From NCBI RefSeq assembly GCF_001460935.1, contig NZ_LN906597.1, positions 2,065,287 to 2,129,286 of the forward strand: 64,000 nucleotides of DNA, read 5' to 3'. The notes under the pieces were generated by a model. It did no database searches. It was not told the origin of the DNA and was given only the letters and a program-made list of their open reading frames with translations. This document shows, one piece after another, positions 10,417-20,063 of this stretch. A program made the position numbers and the translations under genes. Numbering within the stretch: the stretch's first letter is position 1; every line of letters starts with the position of its first letter. This DNA is from Candidatus Ichthyocystis hellenicum (GTDB lineage: Bacteria > Pseudomonadota > Gammaproteobacteria > Burkholderiales > 2013Ark19i).

Positions 10417-11219
10417 TATAGTAAAACGCTTCCATAAAAAACAATCATTGTTATACGAATAAAGTTTATGCCTAACATAATAAATTAGTTTATAGGTAAA
10501 TCTTTTGTGTCTAGTCCTCATCATCAAAGATTTATACAAACCATACAAAATATTCCAGGTACAACGTGAAATTGATTGACAGTAGTGTTAGTATCGATAT
10601 TATCATCATAAATAATCAAAGGAGTATATCGTTGCAACTTGATATCTATCCGATTCAGTTAAAATGTCAAGAATAACTAACTGGGATGTTACAGACCTTC
10701 TTATTGAAGATCCATCAAGTGAGAATTAATGTGAAGTATAATTTTTCGATTTTTCTTTCAGTGCAATAATACTGGCTTTGGATAAAAGTGAATTATGTAA
10801 AATTTTTTATTTTTATAATTGATCAAATTATATAACATATAGATTTCAATGATATTTTTTGCTAGGTTTCTTTTGCGGGAAAAACAATACGTTTTTATAT
10901 GTGTGTTTATTATCATTGCTAATAAAATAGTCACTTTTAATTTAAATCAAGAAATGAAATTGCAAAACAATATGGATAATCTTAGGAAAATTATATGACT
11001 GAGTTTAATTTATCAGGTTTATTTTTCTAAAGTTGAAATTAATTAATAGTATATTTTTTCTTATGATTCATGGTGTTTTTCATGCATTAGAACATATAAT
11101 TGACATTTATATTAAATTAAAATGCTAAGTAAGTGAATTGTGTTAGGAAATTGTAATAATTTGGGAATATAAACATCGCCCTTTGAATAAAAATTATCGA
11201 TCAATTATCAACAATATAA
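10417..11219. other. Intergenic, no intact gene
   Basis: No supported gene. The last part abuts the 5'-truncated group B gene, so the missing 5' half was probably lost here. Confidence 0.5.
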
Positions 11220-11819
11220 GATATAACTAAATTTATTGGTTCTAAAGATGATGAGAGCAGTGTTATTCGTCAATTAATTGATATGAGTTTGTCTCTAACC
11301 GTTGAGTACTACAATCTATGTGCGAAACAAGAAAATTCAGGTATTGGGTCATGTCAATCAAATAGTACCGTTTGTGACGCAAGAGGAAGTATGAGATTTT
11401 GTGACGAATCTTCCGATATCAACTATATGTTTCATAAAGAGTGTTGTAGCAGTATATTCTCTTACCTACTTAATCCTGGGGATCCATTAACAACAACTGT
11501 AGCACCGAAAATTAGTAAATCAACAATAGCACCAATAAGTAATAACAGCACCGTATTTACCACGGCGTTAGATGCAGTGTCAGAAATTATGAATTTTACT
11601 TCTGTTGAATCAACAGATTATACTACAACAAAAATAGATCAAATAAGTCATGTCAGTACTACACTTCCTGTTGTTTTAGTTGTATTTTTATTTCTTTCTA
11701 TTGCCGTACTTGCATTTCTGGGGTACAGGACATATAAATCCAGTAAGTTAAATCCATTTCAACCTGTACCTATATATGATTATGAAGAAAATTCAAATGA
11801 AGAAGAGGATATTGTGTAG
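11220..11819 (+). pseudogene. 5'-truncated group B gene
   Basis: The frame is open from 11220, while the first ATG is at 11283 and has no ribosome binding site. It encodes only the second half of a group B protein: the end of the Cys domain ('SVIRQLIDM', 'YYNLC'), signature 2 as CCSSIFSYLLN, a short Thr/Ser stalk, a transmembrane helix (VVLVVFLFLSIAVLAFLGY) and a tail ending EEEDIV. The N-terminal part, the signal-like segment and signature 1 are absent. No terminator follows; the next gene starts only 39 bp downstream with its own leader, so the two may be transcribed together. Confidence 0.75.
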
Positions 11820-11829
11820 TAAAGTGTTT

Positions 11830-11858
11830 CAGGTAGTTTATTTTTTACAGGAAAAATA
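11830..11858 (+). promoter_or_regulatory. Group B leader and ribosome binding site
   Basis: CAGGTAGTTTA followed by TTTTTTACAGGAAAAATA and ATG. It is identical to the leader at 13852-13881, showing that this leader was duplicated with the gene. Confidence 0.6.
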
Positions 11859-13544
11859 ATGTTTTACACTAACAGCAAGTGTTTGAATTGTTGTGACAAC
11901 AGTGACTTTGAATGTCATAGCGAAAACATAGTTGCAGAAGAAATGGAATGCACAACAATAATTGAGGAGCATGAGAAAAATTTTCAACCAACTCAACAAT
12001 ACATCAATGAAAATATAAATAAAACTTTATTTAGTAGATTAACATCAACCTCTTTAATTGCACTTAGTATGTTGGAAGGCGCAGGTGCAACTGATGATCT
12101 AAGTCAAAATTGCAAATCAACTGTCTTACCTAATCTTTGTTATATGGCAGGCGATATTTGTAGAATAATCAAAATTAAAGATGAATTAAAAAATAAGATT
12201 AATTCCAGTATCAGTGAAATTATTAAAGAAGCTTTTGATTACTCATTAATAGAAATTCGTAAGGACCCATTAAGAAGAACAAACGAACATGGTTTTAATA
12301 TTAGTATTCCTTTAACTATCACTTCTAACACTAACATCAATTGTGATACGATCGGTCGTATTAGTTTTTTTGCCAATAAATTCCTTTACAATTATGTTAA
12401 TGATATTGATTTAAGTGATGAACATAGGGACTCTCTTTGCCTTTCAGATAGTACTGCGTTTTGTACTCGACTGATTGAACCACGAGTTTCTATTTTTAGT
12501 GGATGTTGCCCCAGCATAGAATCACATATAACCTACCCTGGTCTATCAATAGAAAAAAAAATACCAACAGTATCTGATACGGTAGTCAACGCAATAACAG
12601 AATCAACAACTGCAATAGCATCAGAGATTATAAGTCAAGCAGCGACAGAATCAACGACTTTAGCGTCAATATTTACACCATCATCAATTGAACCTCAAAT
12701 AATTAGCAGATCCGTATCCTCTTATTTATGTGGTATGGGAAAATCACTATGTAGGCTAATTAACATTTTAGGATCGGGAGATAATAGTGATGAAACTATC
12801 CAAAAAACACTTAAAGGTGCTTTTGATTACTCAGAGAATTCATTGGGAAGAAATCCTCTTTTCAATTTTAGTATTCCATTGATTCTTCCTCATACCACAG
12901 GTGATAGTGGGGCAGAAGAACCTCTTATTTCTAGATTATGGTACATGGGGCAGTACCTTCGCAGAGCATCTAATAATGCTTTATTACGTAGACATAGCAA
13001 CACTGAATACTATAGTTTTTGCGGCGATGGTGATAATAATGTTGACTTCTGCGATAAAAACTATAACGTTAATACTTCATTTTCTGATATTTGTTGTAGC
13101 AGTATTGGATCATACATAACTTATCCTTATGTATTAACTGAAACTGTGTCACCACAGATTGTAGTTTCCACCACTACTGAATCTGAAATTTTGACTTCAA
13201 CTACTGTGGCATCTAAAATTATAAACTCAACAGATATTGGATCAGAAGTTCTAAATTTAACAACCATGGCATCAGAAGTTATAGGATCTACAGTCATTGG
13301 ATCAGAATTTACTAATCTAACAACAGCCGAATCTGAATTAACAACTTTGATCCCTACTAAAATAACACTAGATACCGCAAGTATTAATGCTTTAAATATT
13401 GTGTTAATTATATGTTCATCTATTGCTCTTGCTATACTAGCCTTTCTAGGATACAGAGCTCTCAAATCTAGCAAATCATATCAATCTCAACCTGTATCAC
13501 AATCTGATAACATTGATACTGCTGAGAGAGAAGATCTTGTGTAA
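11859..13544 (+). CDS. Group B protein with duplicated Cys domain
   Basis: At 561 residues this is the longest group B member, because the extracellular module occurs twice: MFYTNSKCLNCC start; polar N-terminus with 'ECTTIIEEHEKNFQ'; signal-like segment ending LEGAGA; first Cys domain (LCYMAGDICRIIKI to signature 2 CCPSIESHITYP); a first Ser/Thr stalk; a second Cys domain (LCGMGKSLCRLINI, about residue 290, to CCSSIGSYITYP); a second stalk rich in 'STT/LTT' phrases; one transmembrane helix (about 520-540); tail ending EREDLV. The second module has no signal-like segment of its own, so fusion or unequal crossing-over of two neighbours is likely. The leader at 11830-11858 and terminator at 13559-13590 frame it as a single unit. 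Confidence 0.85.
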   Translation: MFYTNSKCLNCCDNSDFECHSENIVAEEMECTTIIEEHEKNFQPTQQYINENINKTLFSRLTSTSLIALSMLEGAGATDDLSQNCKSTVLPNLCYMAGDICRIIKIKDELKNKINSSISEIIKEAFDYSLIEIRKDPLRRTNEHGFNISIPLTITSNTNINCDTIGRISFFANKFLYNYVNDIDLSDEHRDSLCLSDSTAFCTRLIEPRVSIFSGCCPSIESHITYPGLSIEKKIPTVSDTVVNAITESTTAIASEIISQAATESTTLASIFTPSSIEPQIISRSVSSYLCGMGKSLCRLINILGSGDNSDETIQKTLKGAFDYSENSLGRNPLFNFSIPLILPHTTGDSGAEEPLISRLWYMGQYLRRASNNALLRRHSNTEYYSFCGDGDNNVDFCDKNYNVNTSFSDICCSSIGSYITYPYVLTETVSPQIVVSTTTESEILTSTTVASKIINSTDIGSEVLNLTTMASEVIGSTVIGSEFTNLTTAESELTTLIPTKITLDTASINALNIVLIICSSIALAILAFLGYRALKSSKSYQSQPVSQSDNIDTAEREDLV

Positions 13545-13558
13545 TGGTTATATTATGG

Positions 13559-13590
13559 AGTCTGCTACTAATAGTAGCAGACTTTATTAT
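13559..13590 (+). terminator. Terminator of the 11859 gene
   Basis: Stem AGTCTGCTACTA / TAGTAGCAGACT (13559-13570, 13572-13583) followed by TTATTATACT. The GTCTGCT core recurs in terminators at 30672 and 58751. Confidence 0.75.
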
Positions 13591-13851
13591 ACTATCTACA
13601 CATACTTGGAATAAGGACATAGAGTGTATTTGACTAATATTAGCAGCCACTTTCCTAGGTATTGGATCACTACTAAACTTAATAACAAATACTTTTCTTA
13701 CATAATTAAATTTATTTAATATAATAATAAAGTTGTATATATTTTAGTACAGCATATTAATTATTAGTGAATGTTAATTTTTTTCAGGGCTAAAACTACC
13801 TTATATAAATAATAATAATTGATTAGATAATTAAACTCCAAATGCTATATT
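13591..13851. other. Intergenic, no gene seen
   Basis: Short AT-rich gap between a terminator and the next group B leader. Confidence 0.5.
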
Positions 13852-13881
13852 TCAGGTAGTTTATTTTTTACAGGAAAAATA
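13852..13881 (+). promoter_or_regulatory. Group B leader and ribosome binding site
   Basis: CAGGTAGTTTA then TTTTTTACAGGAAAAATA then ATG, a copy of the leader at 11830-11858. Confidence 0.6.
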
Positions 13882-14679
13882 ATGTTTTACACTAACAGCA
13901 AGTATTTGAATTGTTGTGACAACAGTGGCTTTGAATGTCATAACGAAAACATAATTGCAGAAGAAATGGAATGTACAACAATAATTGAGGAACATGAGAA
14001 AAATTTTCAGCCAACTCAACACCACGTCAATAAAAATATAAATAAAGCTTTGGTCAGTAGCTTCTTATCATCAACCTCTTTAATTGCACTTAGTATGTTG
14101 GAAGTTACAGATGCAACTGATGATATAACTACACCTTGCGAATCAAATCTCTTACATATTTTTTGTTATGTAGCAGGCTATACTTGTAGAATGATTAACA
14201 TTAAAGACAAAGTAAGAAACAATATCAATATCAGTGAAATTCTTAAAGAAGCTTTTGATAACTCATCAATAGCAATTAGTAAACTCCCTAGTCGCATAAA
14301 AAAAATTCGTAATATCCCGTTAGAAAAAAAATATGATTTTTATTTTAGCATTCCTTTAATCCCTTCTAACATTACCAGCAATTGTGATACAAGCACTAGC
14401 ATTGCTTCATTTGCCGGTATTTACATTTATGATTATACTAATAATATTGATTTAGGTCGTCAATATAGTGACTATTGCGTTTCAGATAGTACTTATTTTT
14501 GTTCTTCTTCTAAACCCATAGTTTCTATTTTTAGCGAATGTTGCCCCGGAATAGAATCATATATAACCTACCCCGGTCTATCAACAGAAAAAAAAATACC
14601 AACAGTATCTTATCCAGTATTCAACGTAATCACAGAATCAACAACTGCAATGGAAAAAATATGTAGTAATGGCGTTTGA
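13882..14679 (+). pseudogene. 3'-truncated group B gene
   Basis: This is a near copy of the 5' half of the 11859 gene (same MFYTNSK start, 'VAEEMECTTIIEEHEKN'-type block, signal-like segment ending LEVTDA, signature 1 FCYVAGYTCRMINI, signature 2 CCPGIESYITYP). The group B sequence stops at 'ITESTTAM' (about 14650), where foreign sequence carrying the convergent 645-codon gene begins. Nine unrelated codons run on to a stop at 14679. The stalk, transmembrane helix and EDLV tail are lost, so any product would not be anchored. Confidence 0.8.
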
Positions 14680-16575
14680 ATTATTAACTTCTTTTTCATT
14701 CTGGGCTAATTTTTTGTCTAAGTTTACATTCCAATCAACAAATCTCTGTACTTCTTTTTTAGCTTGATCCCAATCTGGGTTTTTAACTATGATCTCAACT
14801 TTATTTGACAAGTTAGGTGGGAGCATTGATTGTAGGGCATCTAGGTTTTTATGGAAGTGTGATCTGTAGGCCTGAAGTTTTGTTCTTTCTGCTTGTGCTC
14901 TTGATACGGTACCAAGTACATTTGTTATTGCACTCATTGAGCGAAGGTAATGCAATACTGTTCTTCCTATAAAGCTCTGGCCAAAGCTTTCACTCCAAGA
15001 GGGTGAGGTGTTTTTTTCTTGAGCTCTTTTTGTATGGCGCAGCTTGCTTTCCAGAGTTGTTATACATTTACTCAGGGTGGTTTCACAGACTTCAGAAGTG
15101 GTGTTATGCTGAAGCTTTAGTACTTGATTGACAATAATTGCTAGCTTTTCTAGTGGGCAATTTGTTGCGGTGTTGTCTTCGCAGGCATCTATTGCATCCT
15201 CTCGCAATCCTTCTCTCAAGCGGGCTTCTAGTGGCAATGTGTCAAGCAGCATATCCAGTAAGATTTTACCCCAATTCCACCAGGCTGTTTCTCTTAACTC
15301 ATAATATAAATTAGCGTTCATTGCTTCCTGTTTGCATTTATGTAGTTCTTCTAGGTCACATCCTAGTTCAGGGTTAATCTCTTGATCATCGAAGTTGGTG
15401 GTGAGTTTGAGTCCTTGGTTTGTACATTGGTCTTCTAGTGCGGTTACAATTGAAATTACAGCTCTACATGTACGGGCGAATCCTTTGCTTGAGTTTAACT
15501 TTTTTTGCTGAGAGATTATGTTTTGCAAAGATTTGAGTTTGGGCAGTAAGAGCGTGGATAATGTATGCACAATAACTTGATTTTTGGCTAATTTTTGACG
15601 TCCTAGCTTTACTATAAGGGAGTTCAACTTTTTTGCTAAAACGTAGTTGTTTTTTGATGTTAGTGAAGTGTTAATTTTAAAGAAGGTTTGAGCCAGCATT
15701 TTGGGGTTATTGTGAAAGCGGTCGATTATCAGGAGTAAGCTTTGTCTAATATCTAGTGCGTTTTTTGCTGCCGCTTTTCTACTATCTCGAAGATTTGATA
15801 TACCAATCATACAGTGGGTTTTAATTGTTTGTGCTAGGTCTTCATTACAAGCTCTGGATGAGATTGTTGTTCTTTTGGCTTGTTCCTCCACTTCTTCATC
15901 AATTTTGTTCCAATCCGGTGCAAATAATTCGAGGTCTTTACGGGACTCAAAAATTTTTTTGCACAGCTGCTGCTGCTGTTTTATCTGCAGCAATGTTGTA
16001 TTTCCTTGGTTCCAATCTGTGCTTAGTATGTGATCGAAAAACTCAGAAATATATTCCAAATCAGCTAAATGAGGAAATAGAAAATCTCTCTGTTGTGCTA
16101 GATGCATGTCAATCTGATATGTTTTTTTGTAAGCCTTGAGTAATATTAGTTCCTTTCTCTTTTGGGGGCTTGTTGACATCATTTTTAGCTGGTTAATTTT
16201 GGTTTGGAGTTCTTCTGATATCAGCATGGAAGAAGGGAAGGTGCTAGAGTTAAGATTATTATCATATCTGTTTTTGGTGAAGAGCCGTTTCCCCGCTCGT
16301 AATTCTTTGGGGGATAAGTTTATTTTTCGTCGGTTGAGATAAGTTTGTTTTGTGCGTGGCATTATTACGGAAAATGGCAAATTGTTTGGATTACAATTAG
16401 TGTAATGTAAGCTTCTAGTGAAGGTTTGTTTCTCAATTCGGCAAGGTCTTTTCTTGTTTTCTGGTACTGTTTCTTCAGGGTATATATTTTCTAACACGGA
16501 CTTAGATTTTTCTTTGGGCAATTGATGACCAAATTCGGTGGTGTTGGAGCTGATCAGATAAATATTGGTAATCAC
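14638..16575 (-). CDS. Large helical, basic protein; internal start gives H3-like N-terminus
   Basis: The frame is 645 codons from a GTG at 16575. An ATG at 16362 would give 574 residues beginning MPRTKQTYLNRRK. Neither start has a clear ribosome binding site, so the start is unresolved. The body is rich in Lys, Gln, Leu and predicted helix, without signal or transmembrane segment, consistent with a soluble secreted effector or structural protein; no known domain recognised. The last residues (NAITTYFFHCSC) run into the truncated group B gene, so the 3' end probably was altered by the rearrangement that joined them. Base composition is somewhat less AT-rich than its neighbours and there is no paralogue in the window, which suggests separate acquisition. 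Confidence 0.7.
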   Translation of the reverse strand: MITNIYLISSNTTEFGHQLPKEKSKSVLENIYPEETVPENKKRPCRIEKQTFTRSLHYTNCNPNNLPFSVIMPRTKQTYLNRRKINLSPKELRAGKRLFTKNRYDNNLNSSTFPSSMLISEELQTKINQLKMMSTSPQKRKELILLKAYKKTYQIDMHLAQQRDFLFPHLADLEYISEFFDHILSTDWNQGNTTLLQIKQQQQLCKKIFESRKDLELFAPDWNKIDEEVEEQAKRTTISSRACNEDLAQTIKTHCMIGISNLRDSRKAAAKNALDIRQSLLLIIDRFHNNPKMLAQTFFKINTSLTSKNNYVLAKKLNSLIVKLGRQKLAKNQVIVHTLSTLLLPKLKSLQNIISQQKKLNSSKGFARTCRAVISIVTALEDQCTNQGLKLTTNFDDQEINPELGCDLEELHKCKQEAMNANLYYELRETAWWNWGKILLDMLLDTLPLEARLREGLREDAIDACEDNTATNCPLEKLAIIVNQVLKLQHNTTSEVCETTLSKCITTLESKLRHTKRAQEKNTSPSWSESFGQSFIGRTVLHYLRSMSAITNVLGTVSRAQAERTKLQAYRSHFHKNLDALQSMLPPNLSNKVEIIVKNPDWDQAKKEVQRFVDWNVNLDKKLAQNEKEVNNSNAITTYFFHCSC

Positions 16576-17757
16576 GGGTGTATTAGTGAATCAAAAGGAG
16601 TTATTTGATTGTATATGTTAAACATGAAGTCATAAATAACATTATAAGTTATAATAAATGTAATATTTCCTGTCTTGGCCCATCTTCCGTTGTCTGAGGG
16701 CGATGATATAGTATTTAAATAGATGACATAATCCTTATTTGTGGTATTTAGTGGGGGTGTCCGGTGCCAGTGAAATTATAATATTACATTTAAAATGATA
16801 TTTTGTAGGTTATTATATGTTTGGCGATGCTTAATCAATAAATAGTAAGTTTTGTTGACGATAAAGACTCCTTCGTTTCTTTGGTGGCAACAGATATACT
16901 GTTGATATATAGATGTATACATCATATTTTGCGGCGGGGGCATCAAACCAGAGAATGCACAATAAATTTTGATGCCCCCGCCGCAGAGAATGCACAATAA
17001 AAAGTGACATGTATACGTAATTTAATTCCTATTAAATGTAGAAGTAAGTAGCAGAAAGCAGATCATGGCTGCTGTGCTATATGTTTTTGTTTTGTCTCTG
17101 TGAACTTACAGTGTCTGCTTTGGTGTTGGTATTTTTCTTATGTTTTTTAAGGCGTTATCTGAGTGATCCTAGATGGAGTAGGACGAGATTTACATCTTGA
17201 AAATTATGATGTATCTGAAAGTGAGGAGGAAAGTAGTTTGTCTTTCCCAAGCCCACGGCCCTTACCCTGCCGTTCTCTTTCTTTCAGTGCGGGAGATAAT
17301 TCGAGAATAGTAGTTCTACCACTGCGTAGGCGTTTATTTTGTGAAAAAACATATCCTTAGTATATATACATTACTCGTAAAAATAACTAGCATGGTCATC
17401 ATATTAAAATAATCACTGACTCCAAGCAAATAATCAGCATTCCCCGTCCATCGCAACTTGTATTGCCGCATATATTATATAAACCATGGTCAACTGCACA
17501 GTTATACAACCGGTAATCATCATGACTTGCATCAGCAAAATATGACACTTTTTGTAATTTACGCTAAAAACGTACAAACACAAACCTTACTGATTAATGG
17601 TATATCTCAACCAATTTTTCAACATTACACTCATTAATATAATATGACAAAATGGGAGAAAGTTTTACTAAAATAAAATAATAATTACAGCCTCCCCTCA
17701 TTCCAATGATATATACTGCACGTCTGCTGTTATGTCAAAAGTATTGAGGTCATAATT
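16576..17757. other. Intergenic with GC-rich hairpin
   Basis: About 1.2 kb without a convincing gene. A 65-codon GTG frame (17163-17360) exists but has no ribosome binding site or relative here. The notable element is the GC-rich inverted repeat at 16931-16986. Confidence 0.5.
16931..17003. repeat. GC-rich 18-bp inverted repeat interleaved with direct repeat
   Basis: TGCGGCGGGGGCATCAAA (16931-16948) is repeated as its exact reverse complement at 16969-16986, with a 20-base loop. The loop sequence CAGAGAATGCACAATAAA recurs directly after the right arm (16985-17002). No T-run follows on either strand, so it is not a standard terminator. In such AT-rich DNA it may be a mobile-element relic or a protein binding site. 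Confidence 0.85.
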
Positions 17758-18773
17758 ATGATTGCTCCTAAATTTGTATTATCAGATTTAATAGAAAATG
17801 AAGTTTGTGGTTAAGAATTGAGGGAAGAAGATTTAGGACATTATTCAAATTCATGTGAAGACATTGTTGACACTAATCGAGACTATATATGCAGAAGATC
17901 CAATGAGTCATACAAAGACAGATCTTTATCCGCACTAAAGCATCTTACATCTACTTTAATCTTTCTCGGCACATTGAAACCTACTTATGGCATTTTGACA
18001 TCGGCGGTATGCTGGGTATCATTGGAGTCAGATCTTTGTAGCTTAATATATCTTAAAAGACGTTTTGATTGTGCAATTTCAGAGGGCAATGATCTGCCTA
18101 GTATCAACATTACCAGTGTATTAGGTTATTTTTTTAGTAAGTCAAAAATTACTAATACCAGTTTTCCACTAAACGAACTTGACCCTGAAGACAGAATTGA
18201 AAATTTTTTTATGTAGCTGACGGTCTATCTGTTGTATTTCGAAACCTTGTTTTTAACCAAACACATGATGCAATAAACAAAACAACGGATAATTTAGTAG
18301 AGTACTTGATGCAAAATTACGACCGTATATACAACCCCGCAGCAAGTATTAAACCTCTCACGGAAAATTTAGTTGATCACTTGGTAAAAGGTACTGTAAA
18401 GTACGATTATAGCGATTATGCAATTAAATCAAATGTAAGCAAAAACGAAATCGTAGATATCCTCTCCAGTCGTTGGAATAGCAGAACATTGCGTTATGAG
18501 CATTACTGTCCAGACATCATTAAATATATGAATGTAAGTAAACGCAAAATAATCGATGTCAAGTACTCTGAAAATAACGCAGAAACAGACAATAGCATAG
18601 CTTTAGTGCTCACATCGTTAATGTTTTTCGGAGTTCTACTATTATTTTTCTATGCACTATATAACTTAGCAAAAAGTAGGCGCTCTAGTATACGCAATAC
18701 ATTAAGAGAAGCACCATATGCTATTTATACTAGATTAAAACCATCTGATGATGAACATCATGTCCTCGTTTAA
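17758..18773 (+). pseudogene. Group A relative with nonsense codon and frameshift
   Basis: The frame from ATG 17758 (MIAPKFVLSDLIENEVCG) meets an in-frame TAA at 17812 and then continues with a polar N-terminus, a hydrophobic segment (HLTSTLIFLGTLKPTYG) and signature 1 (SLESDLCSLIYLKRRF). After a run of seven T at about 18204-18210 the frame is lost (stop at 18216). The continuation is in another frame (FYVADGLSVVFRN...), reaching 18773 with signature 2 as YCPDIIKYMNV, a transmembrane helix (ALVLTSLMFFGVLLLFFYAL) and a basic tail ending HHVLV. The rest looks well preserved, so decay is recent, or the T-run could be a slippage switch. A TTG at 17818 is the only start after the stop. Confidence 0.75.
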
Positions 18774-19301
18774 TTGTGTGGATATAGTAAGGATAATAAC
18801 CCAACGCTGAGATTGTTAATTTAGATATTGGTGTACTATCACCTCAGAATTAGAGGAAGTATTTAATGATGTCAAATTAATTTGTTTACCACATTCATTG
18901 TTTTATTAAAGAATTATCATTGTAGTACATAATCAATGCTATATTAACCTGGAATAATGTATAAATCTTAGTTTAGTAATGATAATTCTTTAATAAAACA
19001 ATGAAGCTTGATTACTTAGATAAATTCCTTTCAGCAATTTATCAAATGGTGCTATAAAAATTATTCGTCAAATCCATCAAAATAATATGTTATCTGGGCA
19101 CAGCTGTGAAAATAAATCACATAATGTATGTTAATAGGAACTGGAATAATAAAAATTGTTTTCAACTTTAATAAATAGTTGCTACATAATATTATTAAAT
19201 TAATTATTCGGTACTACATCTTTGTCTGTAATAAAAAAATTAGTACATATTTATAATTATGTTATGTATCATTATAAAATCTATTCATCACTATCACTAT
19301 A
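18774..19301. other. Intergenic with 26-bp inverted repeat
   Basis: No gene. It holds the perfect inverted repeat described at 18896-19003. Confidence 0.5.
18896..19003. repeat. Perfect 26-bp inverted repeat, 56-base spacer
   Basis: CATTGTTTTATTAAAGAATT (first 20 of 26 bases, 18896-18921) reappears as its exact reverse complement at 18978-19003. This may be a long-loop RNA hairpin or the ends of a small non-autonomous element. I see no target duplication. Confidence 0.85.
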
Positions 19302-19972
19302 GTGTCTAATTTAAATGTCATTACGAAACTATTAGGGGAACCTGCTGTGCTCAATAGAACCATAAATTCTCAATGCTCAAATAGAAACGAAAATGTCATT
19401 CAGTCAGAATGCCTAAATAAATTAAACGTAGTAATTGGTGTCCTAACAACAAAGAATGAAATAAGGACAGGAATAATACAATCATCGATATCTGAAAACA
19501 AAAGCACCAAAGCGGCTTCACCATCAACAATATCTTTATGTAGAAGAGCTATAAAAACATCTCTGCTGTTTTCAATGCTCGAGATGGTGACAGCAGTTAC
19601 CGGACAAATAGCTAGTTATATTGCTTAATAAAGGGTTTGCTTAATTTTGGAGAATCTGCTCTCGTTTCACATGGAGTAGACATAAGATCGGAAATTAATG
19701 AAACAAGATCAAGTATAAGTAAAGTACTATCAAGAGGGTATTCTTTTTATAGAATTGGTAGCATGATTGACAATGGCAAATCTCGTGAAATTGAGAGTTT
19801 TTACAGCAAAATAGAAATGATAGTCTTAAGCGCATGCGAAAGAATTCAAAATGTTACCAGTTTTGATGAACAGGATAGACATCGACTTTATAACATGTCA
19901 ATAACTGCTAGAACAAATAAAATCCCATATAACAGCTATTTCTCCTTCACCAGTGCTGTCATCCGAGTTTAA
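19302..19972 (+). pseudogene. Broken group D gene, fused to a hairpin-protein relic
   Basis: A GTG-started frame (VSNLNVITK...) carries a polar N-terminus and a hydrophobic segment ending MVTAVTG, and stops at 19628. The rest resumes in another frame: 'CLIKGLLNFGESALVSHGVDIRSE' region, 'IVLSACERIQNVTSFDEQDRHRLYNMS', matching the gene at 57552. About 25 residues are missing at the frameshift. At about 19935 the group D sequence ends and the antisense of the 62054-62731 gene begins, adding the meaningless tail FSFTSAVIRV. Signature 2, the transmembrane helix and the tail are gone. Confidence 0.75.
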
Positions 19973-20063
19973 TTCTGATGTTTTGTTAGCTCGAAAGTCA
20001 TAATCTGATATCATGATTTGTGCTCCTGATACGTTTCCAATTCGATACATGTAGAGAAAGAAA
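19935..20063 (-). pseudogene. 5' fragment of the Inc-like hairpin gene
   Basis: About 129 bp are nearly identical to 62656-62780: the AGGAG ribosome binding site, the ATG (20014) and about 26 codons (MISDYDFRANKTSELNSDD) of the gene copied in the large palindrome. The fragment starts in the middle of the broken group D gene, so this is a third, truncated copy with a recombination junction. Confidence 0.85.

Noticed and set aside
17163-17360. 65-codon GTG frame with Ser/Pro/Arg-rich product
   Set aside because: No ribosome binding site, no relative, and only slightly coding-like composition. It might be a fragment but cannot be supported.
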